DNA from: Dipylidium caninum
Taxonomy: Eukaryota; Platyhelminthes; Cestoda; Cyclophyllidea; Dipylidiidae
Length of the DNA: 64,000 nt
Reading direction: 5' to 3'
Assembly (NCBI GenBank): GCA_017562135.1
Contig: QEYB01001046.1
Location: forward strand, 1,426,001 to 1,490,000
Shown: one piece after another, positions 9,681 through 21,851 of the stretch
How positions within the stretch are numbered: the first letter of the stretch is position 1
Layout: each line of letters begins with the position of its first letter
The notes under the pieces: generated by a model
Told to the model about the DNA's origin: nothing
The model's database searches: none
The model's input: only the letters and a program-made list of their open reading frames with translations
Made by a program: the position numbers and the translations under genes

Positions 9681-12600
9681 ATCCACCTCAAAATGTGGGA
9701 CGACGGAGATGCGCTGCCAGTTGAGTGTGCGTCTCCTCGGAAGCAACTGCTGCTGTGTATGTGTGTGCGCGCGCAACACGAAAAGTTGAAGCACTGAAAC
9801 ACTGGAAACGCTCTACCCGCAATTGTGCCTCGTGGCGTGGCAACAAAACTCCTCGACGCCGGGACGTCCGGCAGTCTTGTCATTCACCGTGCCCTCCCAG
9901 TTGAGCAGTGGTTTTCGCGTTGTTGAACATTTTCTCGCGAGCTGATGCGTGAACGCCTCAGCCGTGTCTCGAGTCCTCGCCGCGCGCCACGTAGCCACAC
10001 TGCGTCCACCGCGGCAGAAAACTGGCCGAGGCCTCGCGGTAGAAATCTCTGACCAACCGTTTGGCAGCTTCTCCGGCACATTCAGACAGGACGTAGTCGC
10101 TCTGGCACAGAAAACCGAAATAATTAGAGTTCTGGCACGTAAGCAGAACTCCCGGTATCGCCAGACCATCGTGCCCTCCGATAGTGGGGTTTTGGTGCCA
10201 ATGGATGAGGGTAAGGAAGTCTCGCGTCTCAGACGGCACGGCGCCGCCTCTGGGCCCGGGGGGAACGCTTGCTCAGGGCGTGAAACAGTCTTTGGTTGGG
10301 TGAGCTGATAGCCGCTTTCCCAGCAAAAGTCCGTTTTGCGATCTACCTCGATCGCCCGCGCGTTTTCCGCATCAACGAAGGAAGATTGTTTATATGGCAA
10401 CTGAACACTCCCTCTCCTCCTTTGTAAATAAGGCGATGAAAGGCCTTCATGCCTGGCATTCTGGTCTTTATCTTCCTCCTGTTTTCTTATCTGAGGAGCA
10501 AAAGACGTAAAGGTGGATAACAGAAAACCCTGCAACCAGAAGGGAGGAGCACTTGAAACCTCCATCTTTAACGTTGTGGAGTGGACCAAGTCCGCTGATG
10601 ACTTCAAAATTGCTTTGACGACACAACTCTTTTTAATTTTACCTGACGTCCCACTTTGTTCATGTATTTGCATATGGAGTGGATGATGGAGAAGAGGAAG
10701 GGGGCGGGAGGGCGGCGAGAGATTTTTGCCATCAAGGGAGAGTGAGAGCACGGAAGGAAGGGAGGCAGGGAGGGGGACATTAATTAGGAGAGAAAGGGAG
10801 AGCTGTCACTGCGCGGAGTGGCTTCATCAGATAGTGGCTGGTGGAAAGAGATAGAAAGGGGAAATGGAGGGCGCACAAGCGTCTTAAAATCAGCCTGTCA
10901 GACGGGGTGGACCCGCGACAAGACGGCGGAGGAGGCGGCGGCGGCGGAGGAGGAGGAAGCGAAGCGTTGTGGATCGCTGGAAAGGCCATGGCGTCTATTG
11001 AACTGCCTTCCGATCACTAACTGACTGACTGAACGGTTGAATGAATTGAGTCAAGGACAAATGAGTCTCCCACCCATCTTCTATCGCTTAAGTAATGCGA
11101 CGCCATGAGCACTTAGACAGGGTTGCCTAATCGCCACCACACACGCCCCAGCAGACACCTTCCCTCTCGTCTGGCTCGCAACTCCAGGTTCTCTGTTGCG
11201 AAATCCTCCTGCCCCCCCCCCCCAAATTGCTTCATCACAGTCAAATAATATGCTCTTTTTATTTGCTGATGAAGTGCGTGAAATTTAAATTCACCTCTCC
11301 TGTCAGGGTTTCAGAAATTGCGCGCTTCCCTATCCATTTTGAGTTGCCCTCCTGCCCTCCGTCGATCGGGTGTGAAGGCCCTCCCAGACGCGGCTGCAGA
11401 GAGACTTTTGCACTTTCTCAGTCAGATTACACGGCTCTGTCAACATGCAAAAATCTTCCACTCTGCGACATAAATGCTCAACTGGCTTTTTTTTAATTTG
11501 CGGTCTCGTGGTGACGGGACCAATCACTCAGCGAAAGGAGGCGCGAGGTCCTCCAGCTCGGATCCGCGCTCGCCTTCGGGCGACACCAGCCACATCAGCG
11601 TGTCCCCCGACATTTGCACCCACTACAGGCATTCCCTCGCTCAAGTAACTTGTGGACGGACGTATGTCCCTCGCTAACGCATATTGCACCGCGCTGGCTA
11701 GTGTCTAAGTGAAGGTAAGTTGGTTTCTGCCTCAACAAACCTTACGAGGGGCGACCTCATTCCATTGCGGAACTCGCTCCCAACTGTTTTGCTCAGGCAG
11801 CAGTCCGGCCGCCCTGGTCCCTTCGAGACTGAATGCCCCTTGCCAGACTCTACTTCCGGGACACAGAGTGGCCTTCTCCTCCAATTCCTGGGGCGGATCT
11901 CTTAGACGGATAAAGCTGCTTGCGTCTAACCGCGGCTCTGCGGGGCTTTCGTGTGACGTGAGGATTTAAAAAACTGAGGTGGGATACACCGCTTCCACCT
12001 TTGACCTCTGGCCACACCATTATTTGCCCCAAGTGACATGTTGGGGCGGCGTTTATGCGGAGAAAAGTGGGATAATTGTGAAGGTGGCCATGAGGAGCGG
12101 TGAAGGAGGGGGGAGGGGGGGCGCGGACGCCGATGACCGGCGCTGGCTAGACACGTCGGATCGCTCCGACACCCGCCTTCCTCCCCCGGACTCCCGGCCG
12201 CACGAATTACCCGGCATAAACTGCGCGGAGGTGGCCGCGGAGGGGTGAGGCGCGGGGGGGCCGAGGCAGGTGATCACATGATGGCAAGGCCATTAAAAAT
12301 GCCATTAATGTCACACCGAGACCCCCACTTAAGGCGAGGTGATGCGATGGGAATTTTAGCCGCAAAATTCGCACCCTTGTGGGCGTAAAATGGCCAAAAT
12401 GGGTGCACATTTAGGCGCACATTTATTGCTTCATTGTGCCGCGTCAGCCAAATCGCTTGGGGCCGCCTAGTACAGACCGCAGATCGCGCTGTCGAGGTGC
12501 TAACCACCTCAGCCAAAGTGGATGCCCCGGAGCCGCGGCTAAAAGGTTGGTCGGCTTCAGGTCGGGGCGAGTGGAGGCCTCCCCAACCTCCTGTCGACGC

Positions 12601-13426
12601 TACCGAATCCAACCTTCATGGCGGGGAGTCCTCTTTTACTGCTCACTAATCAAAAGTAGGGAGGTTAACGAGCCCAGCGACGAGCCTCTAATTGTGCATG
12701 CCACCACATATTCACGCAGGTGCCTTCCTGACTTCGCATAACACGGAGTTTACAGGCCTCAACAAGCCTGAGCGACTGTAAGAAGTGATATAACTAAAAG
12801 GTGAGGTGATTTGAGAAAATCAGGGTGATGTGCTGGCTGACCGCCTCCGCTTTAAGGGGGGGGGGAACAGTTCTCTAAAATGGCAGTCAAGTAGTGACAA
12901 CAGAGCCCAGTTACGACAACACAGGTGCTGTAGACGTCGCAAGACAAGTAGCAAATGCAGTGACGTTGAGAGGAAGAAGTAGAGGTAAAATGCAAGGAGA
13001 CTTTCAGGGAATCCTGCTGATAAGTTTCAGCTAGCAATCGCTGGGGGCGGAGGCAGACTACGGTCGGTGGGAGCGAGAATACCGGTGGAGGCGATAAGCC
13101 GGAGGGGATAATTATTGTGCAAGCCTCGTCCAGCTGCCACGCCCAAGCGCCCTCCGGTGCCCCTGGCGCCGCGTCGTGGGCGGTGCTGGCGCGGACACAC
13201 GCCTCCGGTGGTGGCCGGACGCCTCTGGGAACGCTCGCCATGTGCCGCGCGAGGCGGGGAGGTGAAGCCGCCTGTGCCGGATGGAGTGGGGCGGCGTAGG
13301 GCGGCCTTAATGACAAGAGGAGGGAAGGCGGACGGCCTCCTGTCAGGTGGAAATGGGCACCATGAGACATCTCCCTCTCCCTCTTTTATCCGTTGCCATT
13401 GATACGTTGTTTGCATTGCCCGTTCT

Positions 13427-13449
13427 TCCTCCTCCTCCTCCTCCTCCTC
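13427..13449. repeat. (TCC)n microsatellite
   Basis: About seven TCC units. Confidence 0.85.
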
Positions 13450-14748
13450 GGCTCCTCCCCCACGGACAGTAGGCGTGAGAATATGCGAAGAAGGCGGAGT
13501 GAACTCAATTGGGCCTGCTGATGTTACTGTTCGCCGACTACGTCAATCTACGCGGACACTGAAACTTGTCCCAAGGAAGTTCTGCATATCCCAGGGACTG
13601 GCAAAACTTTCCGGGCATTTAACTTCATCGGCAAGCGATTGGAGGGAAGTAAAAGTATGCGGAGAGTGGGTGGAAGAAGTGGAGTCTCCCCTAGGGCCGG
13701 CGCGGAGGCCCGATGACATGACAACCGTTTGTGTTTTTTTCGCTCACAGAACATGCGGTGCATCCGCAGTCTTTGCGAAAAGCTTTACTATGGCGCAAGT
13801 TTTTGAAGAATTTAGAGAGCGCGCCATTTGGCAGCCGAGGCCTTTTTCAGTAAGAGGGCAACCGGCAATACCGAAGGTCTCTCACGGGAGAACTTGTCTA
13901 ACAGGCCAAAGACTCTTGTGTGACGCTGGTGAGGCAACTGAGTATTTCTACGACTGTCCAGAAATGAACTTTTTTTCTCTGTGACCAAAACCGGTGAAAT
14001 GTGACGCTGAAATTGTGAGAAAGCACACGTCAAAGGCTCATTAGTGGTGAAGGAAAGGAATGCGTTGGGCCAAGTGGCGGTTTTCGCGTCGGGTAGCGTC
14101 GTTCAGCGCTCGACGGCAGTGGACTAAAGTGGGTGGTCAAAGCCCGCAATACCACCAGGCAAAAAGTTAACGTCCGATCTGGCGGCACTAAAGCCAGTCA
14201 ACGCCTTACATCGGAGGCAGCAGTGCGGAATCCATGTTAACTTGTGTTTGATGTCACATCCGCGCAGGCGTTTTCAAAGACTTGGCGCAACCTCACGAGA
14301 CGTGCCCGTCTGTTTACACTCGGCACAAAGGAAGGAGTAATCGTAACTCCGCATCGGAGCACCGGAAATACCGCTACCAGCGGGGACGGACGATCCCGCC
14401 CCGCCCCGCCCCCCACCGGCCTGCTCTCCACCTGCAGGGGTCAGTTGAGAGGCGGGCCGGATCGTAACGGGTCAAGAGCGCCACGCTGACCTCGGTGTGT
14501 GTGTGTGTGTGCGTGTGTAATTTATAGCTATTATGAAGCAGTCAACAATCTCGCGACAGATGTCACTGATGCTGAGTGCGGGTGCCCTGTGTGTGTACGC
14601 AAGCACGCAACCGCCATAAATTTGTAATGTGGGATCTTTTGTTAGTCTCGGTGACGCACACTACCCTCAGATCGACAGACGCTCGTCTGATTGTGATTTG
14701 CGATATGGGGGCGATGGCGATGGCGATTGAGACGGAGATGGTGGTTTG

Positions 14749-14982
14749 ATGACTAGTCACGTTGAGAACGGCACGGAGATGGCTAATCAAGTGCTGTCAT
14801 TGTTGTGTCCCGTCACCGAATCGCCGAGTTCGAGTCGACAGCGCCGGGGACCGTGGACGGGAGGAGGCTGGACTCGGAAGAATCACTCCAGCTGCATGCC
14901 ATGCCGCCATGAGGGAGAATGTGACTGCCTCCAGAGGTCTCGTGGCCTCTCTGTTCTACAGCCGCACCAATCGAGCATTGCG
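14749..14982 (+). CDS. Possible upstream coding exon ending in a consensus donor
   Basis: A frame from ATG at 14749 runs 78 codons to GCG|GTAAGT, a near-perfect donor, and ends in phase 0. The residues include MTSHVENGTEMANQ, a Ser/Arg-rich stretch and a cysteine cluster (SCMPCRHEGECDC). The zinc-finger exon 16 kb downstream can be entered in phase 0 at 31161, so this could be its first coding exon, but nothing proves the link. A second frame with ATG at 14908 in a strong Kozak context (GCCGCCATGAG) also reaches this donor, in phase 2. The exon could therefore belong to another transcript or be chance. Confidence 0.27.
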
Positions 14983-16293
14983 GTAAGTCGCCTTGTCTCG
15001 CCGTTGACACTTCCCTCCTAAACTAAACAGCGTCCATGCCAACCTCGGCGGTGGTTTTCAGAGCATCACTCGCTAACGAAGCATTCCATGCCCACCAGGT
15101 CAGTGTCAAACCTCCCGCTTCGGTTGGAGGCAGCAGAGGTGACAAAGTAGACGCCACATTGGCATGATGACACGCACGAATTTCCGAGGTCAGCTACTCA
15201 GCGCAAACAACAAAGCGGTGACCTGTTTCGACACAAAAAACTCGCCACATCAGCGGAAGACACGTTTCTAGCCTTTGTGAAACACTGACTGGCACACATC
15301 CTCGCCGTAGCGCGATAAGCGCCTTGGCTGCGCTGCGATTGTCTTCTCCGCCGGTCCCGGAGACCACCTTTTTCTCGACAGAACCGGCCCCGCGGACGGC
15401 AGTGGCTGTCGACTATGCCTTCAGGCGCCCCTTTAACACGACAAATCTACCCAAGTGAACTCGTAGCACATTGAAGAACATAAAATGCTTCGCCAAACCA
15501 TTGGGAGGTTTCATTTCTTGTGCGATCTCCAACATTCCACTCCTTCGCCGTTGCCATTTGGGATTTACGGGGTGATTAGTGAATTTTGAGGTGTCTTTTG
15601 GAGTAAATGACAGCGCCTTTTCTCAGTGGAGAGAGCGTTGTCACCGTGCCAGGGCGTAGAAGAGGGGGCGGGATAACCACCGATCAGGTCGTGCCACTGT
15701 CGCGAATGGGAGGGTCTGGTGGCAGCCAGATCTTCGCCCATTCTCCTCCCATGCTTTGTCGCCCCTTAAAATCCCACTAATTTTTGTCTTCAAGCATGTG
15801 AATGCTGATTGGTTTGAGGGAAGTTGCATCCCATGGCGATGAAAGATCTCCTTCGTAGTAGTGAGCGCAGAGGCCACTTTCGCTGCTCATTCACTCACCT
15901 TTCGTCCGCTTTCCATTCTTTCCTCCAGTCAATGTGTTCTGCCACACCAGGGTAGCGAAATTTAGTTTAACACCACAGAAAACAAAGTCGTTGACGAGAC
16001 TTTCAGGATGGGAGAGAGAGAAAAGCAAGTTTATCGCAAACGTGGGTGGCCCGCATGGGATGGACACTGTGGCCAATCTGAGGGTTGTAAAAGGCACCCG
16101 CGGGGAAGGGGAAACAGTAGACCGGGGCACGAGACACTTCCAGAAAGAGTGTCAGACAGGCAGAGAAAGAGGTGTCAGTTACTCTCCTCTCCGAGCCAGG
16201 GCGGCCATGGTTGCCGCGTTGAGACATTTCAATCAGGCCATGTCGTCTACGGCGTCTTCGTTTGTGTGTGTGTCCGCGCGCAAACACACTGCT

Positions 16294-16319
16294 TGTCAAT
16301 CAGTCGTGTCTGATTGACA
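16294..16319. promoter_or_regulatory. Inverted pair of TGATTGACA sites
   Basis: TGTCAATCAG and CTGATTGACA form perfect 10-nt inverted arms separated by six bases. Each arm contains nine of the ten bases of the PBX-MEIS composite site, on opposite strands. Confidence 0.4.
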
Positions 16320-17392
16320 CTGGGTGAGGATTGAAGGCGAGAGAGCCGGAACGGAGGCGGCCACTCAGGGTGGACCAGACGAAGACAGTGGAAGCCAAAA
16401 ATCTCTTCCCAATCCGCCCGCCCGCCAACAAAGGTCAACTGGGCATGCCCTCGCCTCACAACGCCTCAAATCTCATCCCCTTAAAAGTTATTATTAAGAT
16501 TTTTTCTACTCCCATCAAAATACCACGTGAGGGCGAATGACTGACTGAATGTGAATAGCCGAAAATCCTCTCCAAACGACTAGTTTTAATGCCGTCGTTT
16601 TTGCGGTGTCGCCACGCAGTTACCGCACAACAACGAGTACCGACATCGGGGAAGCGAGCCATTAGGTGAAATAGTTCGCTGAGATGCCAGTGGCTCGTCG
16701 GCGGAGCGGACTTGAGGAAACCTGGAGCCAGCAAAGCTGCCCCATGCCGCTCAAGTCCGAGGACCACGACTCTGGCGACTGCCTTTATCTTCGAGGGGAC
16801 GAGAATACTAAGGGAGGATTGAAATCGCCTAACAAAAGTGAGCTGCCGGTTTTCACGATTTGAGGTGGCTGAGAGTGCATCGAAAAGGCGAACATAGGGC
16901 AGAGCGTTTTTCCCTCGTCTTCTAAGCAGTAAATTGTTACCGGGAGGCGAACCAGCCACCATCGAGGACAACGGGAAGACAAGTTGCCCGTTCAGAAGTG
17001 TTTTCTTCCAGAAGATTCTGACACCATAAATCCTCATACAGGCAGGAGGCGAGGAAGATGGGCTTTGAGGCTGAGGCTGTGGTGGACTGCCGGCTAATGC
17101 CACTCGTGGGTCCACTCTTCGTGCGATCCCCTCCTGTCAGTGAGGACTCTGACGACGACCAGCCACGAATATTTGTCGCCTTAAAGTCCTCCCCCGCTCC
17201 TCCCTCCCCCTCGCTTTCCCTCCCTATTCAGCAGGGTGACACATGTAATTATCGAAGTCTCAATCAGTTCACGTGTGAAATGATGGATGGGTAGGTGGAG
17301 AGGTGAACGAATAGGCAGAAAGTCTGTCGCGAAGACGTGCGTAACCATGGTCACTTCTACCCTGTCGTCCTTCCTACATCTCTCACCTGTCC

Positions 17393-17402
17393 TGATTGAC
17401 AA
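17393..17402 (+). promoter_or_regulatory. Near-match PBX-MEIS site TGATTGACAA beside CACCTGTC
   Basis: A nine-of-ten match. CACCTGTC, the reverse of a MEIS/TGIF-type GACAGGTG, lies immediately upstream. Confidence 0.28.
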
Positions 17403-17562
17403 GAGAGAGCGAGAGAGAGGCGGGGGGAGGGGGGGGCAGAGCGGGAGGACCAGAGGGCGGGAGGAGGAGGAGGAGACAATTGAAAGGATGTCCACCACAT
17501 ACAAACAAACATGGTGAAAGAAAAGGAGGGAAGGAGCAGAATTAATGGTGATGGCTCGGTGT

Positions 17563-17585
17563 TGGGGTGGGGTGGGGTGGAAGGG
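17563..17585 (+). other. G-quadruplex candidate
   Basis: Three GGGG runs spaced by single T, then GG and GGG: a compact four-run G-quadruplex motif. Confidence 0.4.
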
Positions 17586-17866
17586 CCCGGACTCGGGCAT
17601 AAAAACAAAAAACTAGGAGGAGGACAGCTTTGGAGCGCTTTGAGTGATCGAGGAAGGGGTGGAAATGACAGGTGTCCGTCAGGAAGCGACAAGACAAATG
17701 GACACACGCGGGTAGACGAGTCCGGCGGTGCCGGGGCGAGGACGACGCACATGTCCGCCTCTCACATGTGGACAAAAAGTCCGATTTAACGCCTTTAAGA
17801 CACACAAACCGAAACCACATTTGCGGTGAGCGTACACAATGACGAGGACCCCCCAGCACTTTGTTG

Positions 17867-17894
17867 GATGATGATGATAATAATAATAATAATA
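17867..17894. repeat. (GAT)n(AAT)n microsatellite
   Basis: Four GAT units followed by about six AAT units. Confidence 0.88.
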
Positions 17895-18224
17895 GCAAAA
17901 AAAGAGGTCGACATTCGACGAAACTCCTCCCAGTGGCAAGAATGTTTTAAGCGTCTACTTAAGCCAAGCACACTCAAATTCCCCTCGTGATGTAATCCTG
18001 CCACATTATTTGCAGGTGGAGAGTTGTAGAGTGGTAATTCAGGGGAGTAATTCGCCCTCTCCGCAAAGTCATGGCCAAGTAGCCCTGTTTTGCGGTTGAT
18101 GGAGGCGCGAACGATCTTAGGGGACTGTAATTAGAAGAGAACATACCCAGGAGCCGGATTATAGTCTGCGGATATGAGAATCAGAAAGTGAGAAGGGCGA
18201 GGGAGGTGGTGAATGAGTGAATGC

Positions 18225-18250
18225 GTGAGTGAGTGAGTGAGTGAGTGAGA
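18225..18250. repeat. (GTGA)n microsatellite
   Basis: About six GTGA units. They create spurious splice-donor-like GTGAGT strings. Confidence 0.88.
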
Positions 18251-18676
18251 GATGGTTGTTCTCAAAAACTCAAGTACATGCCAGTCACAGCAAGCTGTCT
18301 AGCTTGGCAAGACTCGGTGTGAGAGAATCGCCAGCCTTTCTCGACACACCCGTCACTTTTAACTACCCACAATAATGACAGAGGAAATAAATTCTGACCA
18401 TCATTAAACGGTGAGTCCAGCAGGGCCTGTGGAGGCAACACCGGGTGCAGTCGCGTCACTCAATGGTCGAGTGAGTGCGAACTCCGCGGGGGGCAGCAGC
18501 CCTGCGCTCTCGTGTCGCCGGCCGTCGAGCCCGGCTGATGGAGGCGGGTGAGAGAAGAGGGCGAGGCGTGAGAGAGGGAGAGAGAGAGAGAAGAGAGCCT
18601 GCCACCGGCGTAAGAATTTGAGCAAAATTGGTCGAATTCCCTCATCCGAGGGACAGAAAGTGATCAACCGCCCTCT

Positions 18677-18707
<31 letters not shown>
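18677..18707. repeat. (CCG)n microsatellite
   Basis: About ten CCG units, CpG-rich. They give short poly-Arg/Pro/Ala frames without other support. Confidence 0.9.
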
Positions 18708-21700
18708 CACCGACACACGATGCAGCCCAAATCGCGGGGAGGCGTCTCGCGGTTAGTTGGAGCGCCTCTTCAAAGAAGACGAATTACACCACGCTTTCGA
18801 GTTTTAGGCGTGAACATAAAGAGAAACGCAGTGGAGCATTTGCTTTACATCCTTACTGCTATTCAAAAGGTCCCTTTCATTAATACTTCCCATAATCAGG
18901 TCTGTAATTACCCAAGGCGGTAGCCAGAGTATTAATTAGGTATTTGATGATCGTCAGAAAGCGTGGAATCGCCTTTACTGCATTAATAACACAACAGACT
19001 TAGCGAAAATAGCGTTTCCTGGGGTCAAAATCGCAGACCTGTCGAGGAGGAGGAGGAGGAGAGTCGAGTGAACACGGCACCGTGGAATGGATGCTCTCTC
19101 GGAGAGGGGCAAAATCACCGACCAACTGGGTTGTCTCGGGTGGAGAGCTTACAAGGTGAGAGAGAAGTGGCTCGAGGGACGGTGAGCTGCCTCTCCGGAC
19201 CACGCATGAACGCGGTGCTGTGTCGCTCTCAAGTTTTGTGTGATCTGGTGATTGGGAGAAAGCGAGACTCGTAAACCCCACGAGAGGGCGGGAGCGGCGC
19301 ATTGTCAGGTCTCCTGGGAAGTGGGACAGGCAGTGAGGCCTAACTGTTGGGCATTTGCCACATTTGACCAACTAACTGAAGAAGTACCAATTTGACATGA
19401 TCTGGGCAAAGATCTGCCAGCCTCGTATGTGATATTTGCGTGGGGAAAAACTCACACTCTCCTTCTTTCTCTCCAAATTCCCCTGACACGGCTCGGGGTC
19501 TCTTTCCTCCTGTCAACAATAGATAAAAGTTTTATTGTTATTACTATAAGGCCAAAAACCTTTTCAAGTCAGTGACAGTGTGTCTAGCCTGATTAGTAGT
19601 GACGGAGTCGGGCAAATTCCCCAACAACTCGAGCACCGGTCTGTCTGGCCCGGGGCGGAGGAGGCACTTGTGCCAACCTCCTCCACGCCTACTGCAGTTT
19701 TTAACAACTTCTGTCCACATGATGGTCTCCCCGCAGGCGAGTGCTTCAGCATTGTTGTCCAAACTCCATTTTGGGGTGGAAAAGATGCTCCATTTCATTC
19801 CTCCACAGTGAGGCGGAGTCGGTCAACGCTCGGGGCCGGCGTTCCCAGCCAAAAGTGTGTGAGTCTCGAGACGGTTAACAGGGATAAAGGATGAAATTGG
19901 GGCACATGCCCTCTTAATTTAGCCCTCTGATAAACTCCACTGCCAGCTCGATAACTTTATTCCCTAAAAATCAACTTTATATTGCGAAAATGTGGTGATT
20001 TTTTCTGTGAAATCAACAAGTGGCGCTTCACTCCACAGGATCAGGTTCCGCGTCGAGTGCGCGCCGCGGTCAAAGGGAGACATTTTTCCCCGACCAGGCA
20101 ATGAAATGTTGCCCTTTCGTCGACCTGCGAAGAAGCACAACAAGTGGCCAGGGCGGGGAGAGGAGAAGGGCCCCCATCTTCCCACAGGCCGGCCGGTGCA
20201 TCACGCGGTTGACACCTGCCCGCCCACCACCGGACGCCGCCCCGTGGTGGGCGATGCGACGCTGCTTAAATGCACAGGACCGCGAGAAGGCGATTTGCCA
20301 CACACGAAGCAGGCGGTTCAAAGACGCAGCACCCGACCCACCCGGAAATTTCGTCTTTTCTCCTCAAGAGGGACTGACACTGTGCCTCTCAAGGGTGAGA
20401 CAAAATACGCAGATAATTTGGAAATTGAGACACGCCATTCGGAACAACGAAACTAGCTGACAAATGATTAGTTCATTGAAGACGTTTAAGCTTTGCCACC
20501 CACCTTCTCTGCCAGCGTCCATGGTGAAGCACGTATCTCACCAAGGGGAGAAGGGGAGTAATTTCTACCGAGATGAGAGGGCAAATGTAATTAGGTGAGA
20601 GGGAAGGTAGGCTCACTAATTTATGTGGAGGAGGGAATGCCGAAGGGCCTCGTCTACTCACACGTCGGCTGAGTGACCCTGCAGAGGTTGCCATCTCATT
20701 AACATACAAATCAATGAGTCGATGACTGGCATGAGGTGAGGCTCAAGGGGATTAGGCCTGTCACCTGGGGAGACGTAGGAGGACGCGCAAGCCACCCTAG
20801 AGAAACGACAGCCCCCCGCATGTCATAAAAACAAATCATTTTTTCACCTTAGACGGTTCCCCTAATATGAGACGCGCGGACGCAACAATTCCACTGTCAT
20901 TTCTTAGGGCGGAGTTGGGCTGAGCAAGCAAAACCTCACTACAAAGGCTAATATATTAGACAGGAGGGGAGGAGGGGAGGGGTATGGGAGAGCGAGTGTG
21001 AAATCAAGATTAATGGGACTGGCAGGCAAGCGGGCAGGGTGGTTTGTAGGTGTTTGCGGCTTGATAACAATTATTGCCGACGATTTTCAAACCTCATCTC
21101 TCGCAACCACTCACCCACCCACCCGCGACCACCCCGCTCCATTCCATTCCATTCCATCCCATACCAAACCACTCCCTACCTGCCGTGTGTCAATTTGACC
21201 CATTAATCACCCCCGATGACTGTGAGTGTTTTTGGTCATCAGGCCTTAGAGATCTGGTAAAAGTGATGTCGCGGTGTGATGTGTGATTCGCCCTCATGGA
21301 TCAGATTCAACAGTCAGGTAATCGAAATTTTAACTTTGAGTTTACTCGGAAAAAATGGACTGCGAAGTAAGCGTCATAAACACTTCCATAGACTCAAGAG
21401 GGCGGTCTTCTGTTATTCGCGGACTCCGAAGCATTCTGTAGGCATTATTTAGAGACTTGTTAGTTACCAAATTCGGTGTCCACATGGGTGGATCAGGATG
21501 CCTTCAACAAAACGTCCACGCGATTTTTTAGGCCATGAAATATCATTTGAAATTGCTTTCGGTCGCAGGCCACAATCGAAAGTGCCGGAACAGTCCATCC
21601 ATCGTGTACGTCGTCAATCTCCAACTTGAGTCATCACTCCAGCTACGCTACATTATTGAATATCGATTTTCTCAATTATCGATTTTCCTTCATCAGCGAC

Positions 21701-21824
21701 ATAATGAAGTTTGCAGTAAGTGGGACTTTAATTAGGCCTTAAATTAAGTCTTATTGCGGCAGTTCTTTGAGTGACTATCCGAAAGAGTCATTGTGCAACT
21801 TTTGTTGTCAAAGCGGTGTGCAGA

Positions 21825-21851
21825 CCACCCACCACCCACCCACCCACCCAC
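21825..21851. repeat. (CCCA)n microsatellite
   Basis: CCCA/CCA units. A similar CCCA run followed by ATTCC units occurs at 21113-21160. Confidence 0.85.

Larger units (their letters stand above)
4263..14748. other. Gene-poor DNA; composition shifts from AT-rich to GC-rich at about 4.8 kb
   Basis: No exon here could be supported. The stretch holds microsatellites, purine/pyrimidine tracts, poly-C and poly-G runs, and two exact PBX-MEIS-type decamers (5380-5389 and 8551-8560). A long minus-strand open frame (9813-10751) is discussed under findings. Many homeodomain-type AT cores (TAATTA, CATTAA) sit in otherwise GC-rich sequence, as in regulatory deserts around developmental genes. Confidence 0.45.

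Noticed and set aside
10290..10312. TCTTTGGTT followed by TGAGCTGATAG resembles the miR-9 mature sequence
   Set aside because: The middle differs, and I found no complementary arm within a plausible precursor distance on either side.
13475..13984. 169-codon plus-strand open frame
   Set aside because: Several frames of this length are expected by chance. Nothing in the sequence suggests a protein family.
16456..17115. 219-codon minus-strand open frame
   Set aside because: Its length is within chance expectation for this window (about 0.4 expected by my estimate). It has no recognisable domain and no convincing splice signals.
18225..18250. Multiple GTGAGT splice-donor-like strings
   Set aside because: They are simply units of a GTGA microsatellite with no open exon in front of them.
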